64,000 bases of DNA, taken from NCBI GenBank assembly GCA_004026145.2, contig CP034995.1, positions 1,478,726-1,542,725 of the forward strand, written 5' to 3'. A program made the translations under genes and the position numbers. This document shows positions 38,301 through 53,300 of this stretch, one piece after another. The notes under the pieces were generated by a model that had not been told where the DNA came from, made no database searches, and worked only from the letters and a program-made list of their open reading frames with translations. This DNA is from Takifugu bimaculatus (Eukaryota > Chordata > Actinopteri > Tetraodontiformes > Tetraodontidae). Numbering within the stretch: position 1 is the first letter of the stretch; the number at the start of each line of letters is the position of its first letter.

Positions 38301-41300
38301 GATTTCATATGGGAATGGCAGGTTTTATCACCATGGTGATCCATCTCATGGCCTGACCACCAGCCTTGGGATAATTATAATTCACGTCTATGCAATAATA
38401 CTCAGCCAACTCAATTACAGAACCTCTATAAGGATTTACTGAACTGTAACGACCGATTCAGTCAGGCATTTGTTCTCATCTACTTTCACATCAGGGATGT
38501 TTACTTCTAGTCTGTTAAGAGCCGCCAAGTAAACAAATACTGAGTAACACTTGAATGACTTGCAGTGATTTAAAAAAAAAACAAAAAAAACATCATTATT
38601 AATGTTCCATGGCTGTATTGTCATGCTTTTCACAACGTTTATCACGGCTAAAATAGCGTCCGCGCTAATTGAAACGTCAGCCGTCCTTCAGCTGAAGACA
38701 ACGCGTTACCGTGGCAACGGCCCGTCTCCGTGGCAGCGCCGACAACTTGAGAGGCAGGTATAAAATTCTGACGTTATTTTTCCCTTTTCTGTCAACAAGT
38801 CGTAGTTCGTGTGTTTTCGTTTGCCTTGAACCGATGACCGCCTTAGCTCTCTCTTGTGCTTAATGGCTGTTGAACTGAAAGTTGTTTTAACTTTGTAACT
38901 TGTGCTTTATTAGCAGAGTTAGCATTAGTAGCTAACTAGAAAGTCAGTACAGTGCAGGTATGCATGTGTATGTGTTGAGAATACTGAAATTTTTTATAAA
39001 TATATATTTGAGTTATAAAAGTACTTTATGACTGTTTATTTGCGCTATTGTTTCTTGGGCTGCGCTAAGATAGTCCTTTACTGAAGCCTTTTGCATTTTA
39101 AATAATAAAGATAATGTTTTGTAGTCACATACAATTTCATATATTTTGACAAAAAACACAATCACTTATGCAGAAATGCGCTTTTGTGTTATTTCATTCC
39201 AGTTGAGTTGTGATAATAAAAATCCTTTTTAAACCTACTTATTGAACATACAGCCATTCTCACACCAACAATCTTAAAATGTTAATCAATACATTTGATG
39301 AAAGCGCCCTTATTTCCCTAATGATCTTTATTTCTTTCCCAGATTCCAAAATAAATCCTTCATAAAGTGGTCAGACCTGCTGATGGTATTCAAAGAAAGC
39401 TCAGCAGCATGTTCGCTGCCTCTTCAGAGGAAAGATCCCACGATGGACCAGGACAAACCTGTCCTAAAGTCTCTAGCAGGTCCAAGGCCAATAAAAAGGC
39501 CCAGTCTGCTAAACCATCTTTACCGCCTGTGTGCCAGCAGCCTCCCTCGCTGGCAGCAGTACTGGTGTCCAGGCCTCTTTTCAGCCATACACGTGTCCTA
39601 AGAAAGATCCCTTCTGATCAGCCTTTATCAGTACAGGAATTCCCTTGTCATGAAGCCCAGTTAGGGCATGGGAGATCCTTCAGTAATAAAAAGGAAGAAC
39701 CTCAATGGATAGCATCAGAATTAAGGAGCCACATCCCTGACAGAACAACTGATACTTTACCAGCTCAGAGGTAAATAGATTAATAAATCTGTGTGGTCGA
39801 CTTTAACTTTCCATATCTTCATTCATTCATAATGTTGTTTATCTGAAAGGTGGTGCTTAAGTTTGAAGCTCTTGTTCTCCAATTACACAACTGAGAGGTG
39901 TTTGTGGCATGTTTAATTTCTTCCACTAGACATATGATTGCTAAATGTTTTGCACTGCCGTTAATGGTTTCAGCCTTGCAGGGCACAGCAGATCCATAAA
40001 AGTCCCCTTCAGTATGGATAGATCTGAAACAACCTGGATAAACAAGAATGCTACCAAACCAAATAAACCTCCTCTCAGTGGCACAGATGTAGTTGAGATC
40101 TTTGGCAAGAAACAAGACCAGGGAGAACAGAAGCTTTATTACCTGAAAGAAGTGGATGCTGGATCTTTCAGGTGCTGCTGCAGGTAGTATATTCTCTTCA
40201 GATGCATATCTTCAGGATGACAAACTGTATCTGCCTTTTCAGACCATATGACCTCCAAGTGGTCGATTTCAGAGATGCTGGGTCTGAGCACTACATCTTC
40301 TCCCATAGTTCTGTATTACATGTGACAGAACAGGGCTATGGTGGGCTTCTCTCACTAACAGAGTGGTTCAGAGAGTCATGCTTATGGAGAGCTTTGCAGG
40401 AGATCCAGTTTTTTAGGGACTTCCGACTGCAAAAAGCTTTCACCTGGTAAGTGTGGACCTGATTTTGTCTATTTTACCTGTCGTTTTTCACCTGCCTAAT
40501 TATTATTAGGGACAGGTGGAACAGAAATGTCCACAGAATCATTTTTCAGCGCAAGCGTAAAGATCTGCAGGACGTGTTGCTCATAGCTGTACCACAGTTC
40601 AGAGATGCTCTTCTTTTATACAGCAGGTAAGCTCTGGTGACCTGGGAATCATTTAGGTGTAATACCGAATGGGCTATAGGAGTGTATGGTTTTCACAGTG
40701 ACCGTGTCATTTACAGAATAATTGAAGAACTGAGAACCACACTGTTGCTACCTAAGGAAGAGTACAGAGGCTACACACTGCTGGAGTTCAAGGAAGAACT
40801 AATAACCATGAATTATGGGCGCAGGCACATATTGGCGACATTAGCGCAGTGCCGGGGTGTCATTCTAAATAAGGTATCACATTTGTCCTCTAATGCAACC
40901 TGCTTAAAGCAGCAGCAGCTCCACAGAAGCGCCGCAGGAGGTTATTCTAGGAAGAGAGAATAACAAAAGATTTTAATTTAAGCTGCATTTTTGTATGATA
41001 TATTTTGTTTAATAAATTCTCAAATCAGATTAACGTCGATTTACCGGTTTTAATCAGACAAAATTACATTTTCATCCATTGCTGAACAGATTGCTGTTGT
41101 TATTCCTATCCTGAGTTAAGTGTTATTTCTCCTATTCAATTATTGCACAATGTTCTGGTACCGCATCTGCAGGTGAAAGAGGACAGCTACAACACGCACC
41201 AGCAGCTACTGTTGCACATAGAATATGCTAATAAGCCAAATCAGAATTCAGAGCCCATTTACCTTCACGTGGCTCACCAGCAGGAGCTGAAGGAAGCACT

Positions 41301-44300
41301 GTCGCAGTCTCAAAGCATCTTAAGAAAATTGGGCAGGTTTGCTGCTCTCATCAACCAATTGACTGTGCAAAGTCTCGTCACGGTTGTTCAGAAAGCTGTA
41401 ACATCCTTTCACACCAACTTTTGCAAGGTGACCGGAACATTTTTGTTTGTTCCTCTTGCATAATTGCACAGTTGTTGCTTCCTTCTTTTTTTTAAAAAGA
41501 AAAATGAAGAAGCCAGTGTTGTTTAAATGATGTTTTTCTTCTTTTCTTCTGATTTCTTCTCAGAGAAAAACACGCCAGCAGTGCTCTCTGTTCCACACTG
41601 AAATGAGATTTGGTGCCAATAATCAGCTGAGTGTGGAGCCAATGATAGATCTGTTCCAGCAAGCAGCGAGTCAAGTGCTGTGTGCTGGTGACTCTATAAT
41701 TCAGGTTGTTTACACGTTTTCTTCCATTGCTTTTACTATGCCTAAGTTTGCAGTGTATGAGTTCATTATGTTTTTGGTCTCTTTGCAAGAGGCAAACAGT
41801 TTTATTCAAACTGAGTAAATGAAACGTAACGACTTAATCATCTCTCAAGTACTGCTGTTGTAATATTTGAACAGTTTGCTAAATGAACATCTTTCTATTC
41901 CTGTAATGCCTGCATTCTTCAATAGATGTGTCAAATGTCGGGATTCTTTGAAGAGATTAGTGACGGCGTGCTCCCCTCAGATTTTATTTATTCCCCATCT
42001 GTCAGCGCTTGTTTTGAATTCCTCCGTGCAGCAGGTGCAGCATTCCACTTCTCTAATTTCAGTTGATTTTGGTTGATCCGAATTCATAATAGTCACATGG
42101 AAATGCATCTTAATCCTTCACTTGCTGTTCTTTTTATTCTCAAGTCACTAGATTGAAGACAGAACATTCCCTGTGTCTTGTGATTCCCAGGGCAGAGTAG
42201 CAGAGACAATGGGATGTCTCATCACACAATGTTTTGCTGCAGGCAGATGCTTGGTGAACTCCCTCTCTTACAAACAGGAAATGCTTTGGTACCCATGCAG
42301 GGCACGAAGGTGCATGGCTGCTATTACCCTCTCACCAGAGAGCAGCTCGAGTGGCAGATCAGCATTAACGATGTTCCTAAACAGATCGAGAAAGAACAAA
42401 ATGAGTTCATGCAGGCAAGTCTGTCACTTTCAAGTGAAATAAATGTGGGCAGTAATTTCTCATTACCTGGTAATTTGGATTTCCAATTCTCTGCAGGAAG
42501 CTGGGCTAGAAATTCAACAGCTCTGTGAAGCATACTCATGGCTGACAGACATCTACGTGTTCACCTGCCAGTGGAATCCATCATCTTTGGGATCTCTGCT
42601 AGATCAGCCTGCTTCTCTGTATGATGAACACATAAAGCAGTTACGCCACTGGACCAAGAGGATCAGCACTGTTCCCTCGTCAATATCTTCCTCCAACCAC
42701 CTCTTCACTGTTCACTGCACCAGCATAAAGGAGACCCTTGGTATGTCTGCTCTATGGTGGTAAATTTCTCATGTTTTATCAAAGAGAAGACAAGGTTTGA
42801 AGATTAATTAAATGATGTGGTTTTTCAAGGTATATAAAAATACTTTGTTATAAATTGTGTAAAGGAATCCAAAGGTAAGCATATTGAAAGGCTCTAATCT
42901 ACTGTTTGTTACTGCCTGGTACCAAACTATCATAAATCTGTTTACATGCCAACTACCTGAAGGTGTTGGCACCAAAATAGTTGCATGTGCTTCTATAGAA
43001 ATTGTGAAATTATATTATATCATGTTGTTATCATATCTTTGAGGAATATGAACATTTTATATTTAAAAACCCAACACTATTTGTCATTACTGTACAATAA
43101 TTTTTTGACCCTACATTTTTTTAGGATAAAACCCACTTTCACGTACACACAATACAAACGCAAATCCTTAAGGTAGAAAGCAGCAGGTTGGACCAGGGGT
43201 GGGCAAACATTTTGATTCGTGGGCCACAATGGGTTCTAACATTTGACAAAGGGGCCGGACCAGAAGCAGATGGATGGATGGAGTGCTTTGGTAACCTCAC
43301 CTCATTGGAGAAAAAATACACATCTTGGGATATGGAGAAAACATGTGCTTTAATTTCAAATGAAAATGAAGAGAAGCATTACAACACAATATATGACTTT
43401 GGAATGAGTCTAAAACACTTTAAATCAAATGACTAAAATGTGCCTTTTAAAAAAATTAATAACCATTTCTTATTTTAAAGCCATCTGAAAGTTCTGTTAT
43501 CCTTCAGGATATCACCATCACCTCCTCCTGACCTGTCTTTTTTCTAGTGGGAAACCTCCAGAATTGCAGTGAAATTTAACATAACAAGGTTTATCATTTA
43601 ATTTTTCAAGTTTGGCGGGCCGGATTAAAACGTTTAACGGGCCGCGTGTGGCCCCCGGGCCTTAGTTTGCCCATGCCTGGGTTGGACAGAGGGAGCAACA
43701 TAAATACCATTCAGAAGATGTCTTAATAGATAGGTGGATGTGAAAAGACAGAAGAACGAAGAGCCAAACCTAGAAAAGTTAAAGTTTACACTGCAAGTCC
43801 TCCCAACCTAAAGTGACCGATAGGAATGTTCGACCTGCTAAGAAAAGGTCTTTAAACTGGGTGCCAGCATCATTTGTTAGACGGGGGTCTGTCCCAAACA
43901 GTGAAGGTCTTTGTCCAACCTTAAAACAGAACAAATTCATTCCACAGGGTGTAATTTTTTAGATAATGTGACATTTGCAGCACTATTGTCTGGAGTGCTG
44001 GACACCGACAAATACGCAACCAGCGCTTTGTTTCTGTTGAATGTGTGTAATACTTTATTTTGTCTCTGTTTTGTTCAAGGACAACAGCTGAAGTTGGTTG
44101 AGGATGAAATTTACCTTCAGCTTGTTGAACAGATAAAACTGCACACTGAGGGTGTGGTTTCAGACGTGGAGAAAGCTACCACTGCCCTCAGATCTGATCC
44201 CAAGGACTTACACAACTTCTCAAAATATGCACCAATGGTACACACACACTCTTTGGTATTGTATGTAAATATATGCATAATAGACAGACTTAATGGACAA

Positions 44301-47300
44301 CTCTGCTGCCCTCAGGTGAAGGAGTCTGCAAAAATGTTGGCTGACATACAGAGACGTGTGGAATATATTCACTCCCTCCAGGAAACTCTGGACAACAACT
44401 ACAGGGAGATGACCAAAGAGGAGACGGCTTTGGAAGAAAAGGTGCAGCTATCAACATGATCAGTTAACAGTCCTGCTTTTTTTATTGTCACGCACTTAGA
44501 ATGTTGATGATTCCCTGTTTTTCCATCGTGATTGTGTTTGATCCCAAAATTAGATGCTGGTCAAGTGTGACTCATTTCTTCGACTGTTGAGGAAAGCAGA
44601 TGAGATTGTGTGCTGCAGTCTTCCTTCACTGGCTAAAACTATAGATGCCATGCTCTCACTCTTGTTGCATGAGCTTGAAAATGTGTTGTCTGAAGCTTCA
44701 TCGGGACCCTTCCTTGACCCCAGAGAGAATTCAGACGAGATGGTCTCTAAACTCAATCACATGTGTGTGCACGTTCACAGTCTTGGTGTGAAACTGGAAC
44801 AACTCAGCCGAGACAGTCAAAACTTAAAGGGTGAGCTCATAAAGTCACAATTCTTGAATAAAATTTTGATGAACTCATCATCTTCAATAATTCTGATTAG
44901 AAATATCAGTGGATCTGACAATTTTGACAACGGGTGTAAAATTGGTTGAAGCCCGGAAAGAGTTGTGGGGGCTAATAGCTGAGTCCACAGCCTGGATGGA
45001 AGAATGTAAAGCACTGTACATCTGTGAGGTAACCCTCTTTAACTTGTCTACGATGATAAAGACATCTTTTTTTTTAAACCCACGCATGTTTACATGGTAA
45101 GCACCACCCATGCTAACAAAGAAGCATATTGTGACTTTGAACAATACTTTTTATTTATCCAGCGTAACTTTAAATCTATTTCTTACAGAATGTGGTATCG
45201 CAGGCTCAATCAAAATTGGCCAACTGGAAAGAAAAGGCTCTGTCTCTGACTAGCGTAATACCAGCACATGATGCAGTGATGCAGGAGTGTTTAAGGCTCC
45301 TGGAACACCTAACCCATCATTTTGGAGTCATAGTTAAACTCCTGAGTCCCATTCTCAAGCAGAAACACTTGAGAGCCATCTGTGAAGGTCAGAACCCGCT
45401 CAGATGTGTTATGTCATCAAGCATAACTAGCATTTCAACACATGGAATCTTGCAGGCACTGGTCTATTCTATGAACCAGAGAATGCGACTGTTGGTGAGA
45501 TGTTATCCAAGCATCTCGAAGATGACGATGACTTTATTGATGAGGTGAGAACAACAGTGATGCTAAAATATGAAACCGAGCCAACAAACCTTTTGTGTCA
45601 ACAGCATGCGACACCTTTTTGCTATGTCAGGTGTGCAGGGATGCACTAGCAGAGTACAACATGGAGCAGACCTTTAGAAAACTGCAGCAGGACTGGGAGA
45701 GGAGGCTCCTTCAGCTGGAGAGCTTTACTCCACTGGCGTGGCAACATTGTGAGACACCACATGACTCAACACAGACCAAGAGACCTGCAGTGGATGAACT
45801 TCCAGACCACCAACCTGGCAGACAAGAGTCCTGCTTGGATGCAACATACATCATCAGTGGTGAGACATGATAAAGACTGTTGATGCCATTGCAAACAGTT
45901 ATTCTGCCTAATCCTTTGTGTAATCTTTTTCTTATGTTGTCTTAACCAGGAGTAGAGGAGCACATTGGAAGGATAGGGATTGACGTCATGAGTGTGTCCC
46001 TCATGTTAGAGTCCCCCCACAGTGTAGATCTCCGACCACAGATGGCGGACTGGTTGAAATTACTACAAGATCTTGGTGAAATGGATATCTATCAAAATGA
46101 TGTAAAAAAAACAAACAAAAAGAAGCATTCACTATTTAACTTTCAATATTTATATTTAGAAACGCTGCTTGATTTATTTAAAAGATACCAGCAAATGTGG
46201 ATCTTCCTGACTAAAGATTTTAATCACCACTTTGGTGCTCAGAGAATGGATTTGGTAAGTCTTTTGGCAAGTTTTTATGCCAGCACATCATAATTCATTT
46301 ACATTTTACTTTAAACATTTCCGGGCTAATCATATGTTCTTTCACAGCTGCAGCAATTCCTACCAGTTGATAAGACATTCAAAGGAATTGTGCATTTTAT
46401 ATCCAGTGACACTCATGTTTTAAACTTTGTTCATTGCAACAAAAGCAGTGACCTTTTTTATGGCCATGACCTTTACCACACCATAATAACTGGTCTGTCT
46501 ACAATGGAAATAATTTCCAACCAGTTAATGAATCACCGTGACAACATCTGTGAAAGCTTTCCAAGGCTCTGGCTCTTGAGTGACAGGGAAGTGATACAGT
46601 TGCTTTCCTCTGCCACATCACCTGTTGCTCTGCAACCTTTTGTACGCAAATGCTTTAAAGGTGTGCAGTTGCTTGAGGTGGAAGGTGGCCGTCTGTCTCA
46701 TGCGAAGGATGACAGCTGCAAGACTGTACGTCAAGGCCATAGAGGGATGACGGTGCTAGGCCTTTTTGGCAGCCTCCAAGAGCACATTACCTTTCTGTCT
46801 CCTCTTGAACCAGATGTCAGTGCTTCGGCTTGGCTTTGTGCATTTGAGAAACGGTTAAAGACAGCCATGAAGCAGCTCCTGAGACGATGCTTTGCTTCAC
46901 TGAGCCAGCTTCAACTGTCTAGTCAAGCACTGGCAGTTAGTGCAGTTGCTGATCCTGGGTTACCCGTACTGGAGCTACTGCATGAATACCCTCTTCAGTG
47001 TCTGCTGGTGGCTGAGGAGGCAGCCTGGTGCAACAATGTTCTACAGGCTTTTCAAGAAAACAGCCCAATGAAGTTGAGCAACATAAAAGCTCACAGCTCT
47101 GAAAAACTGAAACGTCTCAGCCACATCCTTCAAGAACATGTAGTCTCTAAGTACACCATGATGTGTCTGGGTGCCTTAGTGCAACTTACGCTGAAGCAGG
47201 CCCAGCAGGTCTCCCAACTCATGGAAGCTAACTGTGCAACACTGGAGTCGTCTTTCGAGTGGGTACGTTTGTTAAAGTATCACGTAAACTCAGAAGATCA

Positions 47301-50300
47301 GTGCTTGAAAAGGAATGATGACACAACATGCCAGGTGGATGTTCTAAACCATTGTCTGAAATATGAATATGAATACCATGGACCAGAAGACTGGGTTATG
47401 GTGCACACTCCGTCCACGGATCGGGCAATACTTGGGATCCTCCTTGCTCTGATTAGTCACAGATGTGGCTTTTTGAGAGGACATCACATGTCTGGAAAGA
47501 AAAAGACTGCGGCCCACTTAGGGAAAGCGTTGGGGCGGCACGTTCATATAATGCAATGTTCTCCAAACATGACATTCAGCGTTGTTCAACGAACGTTGTC
47601 GGGCGCCCTCCAGGCAGGAGTATGGTTAGTTTTGGATTCTGTGGACTTACTATCACATCGAGTCCTATCATCACTGGGGGAACATCTAGCAGATATTTAT
47701 CACTTCTTCTCTGGCTTAAGAAGAATTAACAGTAAAAATACAAACAAGGAACCAGAGGAAAGGAGCACCGATTCAACCAGATTTTCTGAGTCAGATTTGA
47801 ATCTGATCCTCGGAGGGAAAAGCATTCAAGCCAACCAAAACTTTGGATGTGTTGTCATAGCATCAAGTTGTTGTTCGTCTGAGATTCCGGAGAGTTTACG
47901 GACTGCATCCAGGGCCATTGCATTAACTCCCCCAGATTACAGAATAATCGCAGAAGTAATGCTGACTTCCTTTGGATTTTCAGATGCAATGCCTTTAAGC
48001 CGGCGTCTAGTGACTCTTCTTAGTCTAACCAAGGATTCCCTCTGTCTGCCTGATTTCATTGCTGACAACCAGAGCAGCTATCTTGTTTTATTGCAAAAGA
48101 CCATCCGTGCATCTTTATATTACTTACAGCAAAGTCTTGGACATGGCCAAAATTCAGATGAAGATACTAAAAAGTCTTCCAAGTGCAACAGACCTCATCT
48201 GTCATCAATGGAAGAGGCAGCTATTGCCAGAGGTATTTTGTCTGTCTGGTTGCCTCTTCTTTATGAACAGAAGAAAGCCTCACAATTTAATGTCATTTTC
48301 AAGGAAGCGTTTCCTATAGCCTCCCACTTTCCTCCTTTACAGCTGGATTTAGAGGAAGAAGAAAAAAGGCAACTGACAATTGCACTTTCAGAAGAATTGC
48401 AGAGAAAAGTGTTTCACTCTGACCCTGAAATATCCCACAATGTTCTTACACTTTACCAGAACATCAAATCATCTAAAGCAGTCATGCTTTTAGGTCCCTC
48501 TGGTAGTGGAAAAACAACGTGTTATTCTGTCCTCGCTGCATCCCTCAGCCGTCTGGCTGCTGCAGGTGAGCAGACTGGTTCTGAAAATGACAGTCTTATT
48601 AAAGGAGATATCCCTCAGATGACTGTGTCAGGCTGGACTGCTGTTGACACTCTGGTCTTATTTCCTAATGCGATGACCCACATGGAAATATTTGGTTGCT
48701 TCTGTGAAAAAAGGGGATGGCGAGATGGAGCTATTGCAAAAGTGCTGAGAGATTTAGGTCAACACAAGCTGACAAGCTCAGTGAATGACAGGAACGGTAA
48801 TCAGACACCAGTGATGAAATGGTTGGTATTGGATGGGAATCCTGTGGGACAGCCTGGTTGGCTAGATTACTTGGCAGCCATTTACGGCTCCGAGGACCCA
48901 TCCCTTTGCCTGCCATCAGGTGAAATTCTGCCCTCTCACTCAAGCCTGAAGCTACTTATGGAGGCAACTGATCTGTCCGATGCCGGTCCTTCTGCAGTCA
49001 CGCGCTGCAGTCATGTTTTTTTCCCAGGTGCTCACCTGTGGAAGACTGTGTGGAAGAGTGAACTCCAGGCACTCTCTTTTGAATATGAATTAGATAAGGG
49101 AGCCTTGGAATTATGGAATCACCTGGCAGAAGATCTTTTTTCCAGCACCCTTAGTTTGGTTAGAGAGAACAATTTAACCTCAGCCATCCATAATGAAAGG
49201 GACTCTTCTAAAGACCTCTGCTATGGAATGCCAGAAGTCACATCATTTGTTCGGATTCTGCGTGGCCTCTTGCAGTATTTAGGGAAATCTGTGATGATGT
49301 CAAAAATAGAAAGAGGTATAATGATTATTCATTATTTATTTATTTGATCTTGTAAAGATATTGGCTATTTGGTGCATTGACTTCAGTCGTATATGTTGTT
49401 GCCTGCATCAATTTTTACACCAGATGAACATAAAAACGACACAGCGAGCATAAATGCTCATATTGAACAGGAGCTCCACACCAGGAGTAGTTTTCTATTT
49501 GCATATATATGGGGATTTGGTGGCCACCTGCATCCTTGGTAAGATCACCTTCATCATTTACAATTTAGCAAATTACTATTAATCACCTCCTAATTCATAT
49601 GCTTATTTTGTATTTTGCTTTAGCCACTGGCCAAAGTTTGACGTGCTTGCCCGTCAAGTTTTGCTCACTTGCCGATTCAGAATTGTGGTTCCTGATAATG
49701 AGAATGTGTTTGAGCATTTTTTAAACAATGGCACCAAGATTTGCTCTACAGTGATGAACTTAAACAAGTCTATCACTCCCAAGGTTTGTCCTGAACATTC
49801 TTAACAATTTACTGAAGCAATATTTAACAATGACTATACTTTATTTTTGATCTTACAGTGGGGGACCTATACCTTCCTCTTGAACCTCATGTTAGAGGCA
49901 AACCAGCCAGTGTTGCTTGCTGGGGAGCCCGGCTCTGGGAAAACAACTCTATGCAAAAGTTTTCTGCGCTTTAACAGACCACACATCAGCCTGCCAGCCA
50001 GCCCACTGCTCAGCTCAAGAGACCTGCTAGCTATACTGCAGAACAAGAGTTACCAGAAACTCTGCAATGATTCTACTGGTTCTGTGAAAAAACAGCCAAG
50101 ATTACTTCTTTTTCTGGATGATTTGCATGAAGCTCCCTGTGGTGAGAACGTTTTTTCCTATTGCACTTACTTCAGCATTCCACTATTTGAAGAAATCTAC
50201 AGTTGATGTTTTTCCTCTGTTGTCAGATGTCCATGGGAAGACATCAGCTGCTCTAGAGACACTACGACAGACTATTTCAAAGGGACAGATTCTATCATTT

Positions 50301-53300
50301 GACAGTTACCAGTTCCAACTGTTAAGTTCTGTATCCACCAGCTTCTTGACCACTTGCTGTGTCTTTGGAATGGCAAATCACCACAGCGGTGTAATCTCTA
50401 CCAGGCTCTCACGTCTGTTCTCCATTTTCATTCTCCCTGGCCAATCTATAGATGTGATATTGTCCGTACATTCTCCATGGTTTAAGCACTGGCTTGAGGG
50501 AATCCCACTTCAGCAGAATATTGAAGGCATAGTCAGTTGTGTCATTACTGCAACCAAAACTCTGTATCATGCAGTATGTGAACGATTCCAGCCCTCTCCC
50601 CAACGACCTCATTTCATATTTTCCCAACATGACCTTCAGAATGTGTTTTCAGGCATGTGCCTGTGGCAGCCAAGCATCCAAAATGCAGGGACATTACAGC
50701 CTGCTGACAATTTAGCACCAGATTTTAGTCAGAATCTGGCACGGCCAACCACAACTCTTAAAATAGCATACCTTTGGATGCACGAGTGCATGCGCACATT
50801 TGGTGATCGGTTATGCTCAGATGATGAAAATAGAACACTTGTGTCCCTTATAACCGAGACAGCAAAGGTGCACTTTGGAATCACAGCACTTGACGTAATC
50901 CAGTCTATGTGTGGAGAAGAGCCACCTATTAACATAAGTCTTGCCATAAACGCACCACCCACAGATAATCAGCAAGCCAATATTGAAATTCTCCCCCAGT
51001 GGTCAAAACCAGCCAATCTGTCTGACCCTGTAAGAAATTGTCCAGTTAGTGACCGTTCTCTGTTAGCTGAAGATCATGCCTCAGCAGAAGCATGTCTAAA
51101 AACAGATTCTCCGCACATCTTACAGCACATGAAGAGCAGGCTGCATGAATTTGTTTTTGGACCTGACCTCTCTGTGGCCGTTAAGGAGCAGCAACATTTT
51201 AAATGTTCATACCAAGAGCAAGAGCGTGAAGTTGTGCTGCAGCAACTGCGTGAGATGATAAAAAGGGAGGATACTGATGAAACTGGCTCTGACGTTGTCA
51301 CCAAATGCATTGTGCATGGACAGAGGATGGAGCATCTGTTACATATTCTCAGGGCATTGCTCATATCTGGAGGTCACGGAGTCCTGATCAGCTCACACAG
51401 AGGCACCGGACGTAAAACCACTGTGCGTTTAGCTGCCCGTCTTACTGGTTACCACTTGATGGAGGTGCACCCTGGTAACCAGAATAAGCTGCATGAAATC
51501 TTAAAGGAGGCAGTGAATCAGACAAGAATGGGTGATGTTAACGTCATCCTACTGGTTCATGAAGGAATAAGCCCTAGTGTGAGGGATGCAGTATTGGTGG
51601 CCATGGCTCACAGAAGCTACCCAGGACTGCACACTGATGAGGAGTTAAGAGAGCTTGTTTCAAGAGTGACTGAAGTAAAGAACTCACAGAGATATCTTAT
51701 GGACAGCTGGATGTTTGAAAAGTAAGACACCTACTCAATATTGCTGGTATTTCCTGTTTAGAAAACAGTTCTAAATGACCTGTTTTAGAATTTTAAAAAA
51801 ATTACTGTAATCTGCATAAATCCTTTTGTTTTGCTTTGTTATACAAAGGTTCTTGAGTCAAATCCACAGGAATATACACGTGTTCCTGTTGTTTCCTCTC
51901 AACATGTCAGATAGTAGCAGCTATGCCAATGATGCAACTCATGGATCAAATGTAAATATGGATTTTCACTTCAACGCCTTACATTGGACATGGACTTAGT
52001 ATTTGAAAGTTGTTGCACTCGCCACATTATCCAAATTTGCTGTACTGAAACTTAACACTTTTATTTTTAGGCACAACTGACCAAGGCTCTTAGCTTCACT
52101 TGCTGTGTGGAGATGTACCGGCCTTGGTCCACTAAATCCTTAGAAGAAACTGCTGCTCAGTTCATCCAACACACTCCCTTTAAATGTAAGTCACACCATC
52201 ACATTTAAGCTTTGCTCCAGGCTTTGTACCCAAATAAGAGCATTAGATGTATTTTTTCTTTTCTTTTTCATATCTAGCTCAACAAGAAGGATTGGTATTC
52301 AGCCTGTGTGTTGCCATGGCAGGAATCCATCAATCAGCTGCTCAATGTGCTTCTGTTCTATTATGTGCTCCACCTTTCAGCCCTCAGACTTACATTTATT
52401 TTATTGCCTGTTTTGGAAACCTCTACAACCACCTGCACAAACACAGGCAGAGTTGCGCTAGCAGGTAGTCTTTAAAATGGAACACGGATGCAGATACACA
52501 CAGCAGAATAAATGGAGATTGTTTTTTTCAGGTTTTCCTCTGTTATGTCTCATTTGGATGACATGAAAAACACTGCTGCACAATACAAAGAGCATGTTAT
52601 AAGGATGCAAGATAAAGTGGCTGAGACACAGCAGGTGAGGATCAGCGCTATTAAGAGAGGTTGAAATCCATTTAACAAACACAATAAATTAATAAAGGTT
52701 ATTATTTCTTATTATTTATTATCCTTGGATATTAAACCTGAGTTCATGCAACGTTGTTGCTGGAGCAGGGATAATAAAGAAGTTTTATACTCAGAATAAA
52801 TTATATTTGTCCTTTCAACTCTGCAGCAAAAGAAAGAGTTTCTGAGAGCTTTGGAGCACCAGAAAAGGCTGCTTGAGAAAGCATATGAAACGTGTGCAAT
52901 AAAGGAGAAAGAGCTCAATCATCTGGAGGAGCAGATTAATGAGACTGTGCAGCAGGTGGTTTTTAGAATTGGCACAAAAATATCACATACTGGACAGTGA
53001 CACGTAATATTTTCTCTTTTCTTTCCTACTGTGACTGTTTCCACAATACGCTTTTATTAATTCAAGGGCAAGCATGAGTTCTTGCCAGGCATGAAGATTC
53101 TTAGTTGTCTAAATCCATCTGACCTGGATGAGGTGCGTCACTACAGAGATCCTCCCGATGGCGTGGTAAAAGTTATGGATGCCATTTGTTTGCTTTTTAA
53201 TCGTCCCCTGGGGTGGGAGAGTGTGAAACAGCTTCTTGGACAGTCGAACTTTTTCCAGGTGTGTTTGAAAATATTCCTTTAAATGAATATCTTTTTTAGA

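Noticed and set aside
42173..42442. 89-codon ORF in the dynein gene
   Set aside because: The overlapping frame (QMLGELPLLQTGNALV) fits the dynein reading and splices in phase to the next exon.
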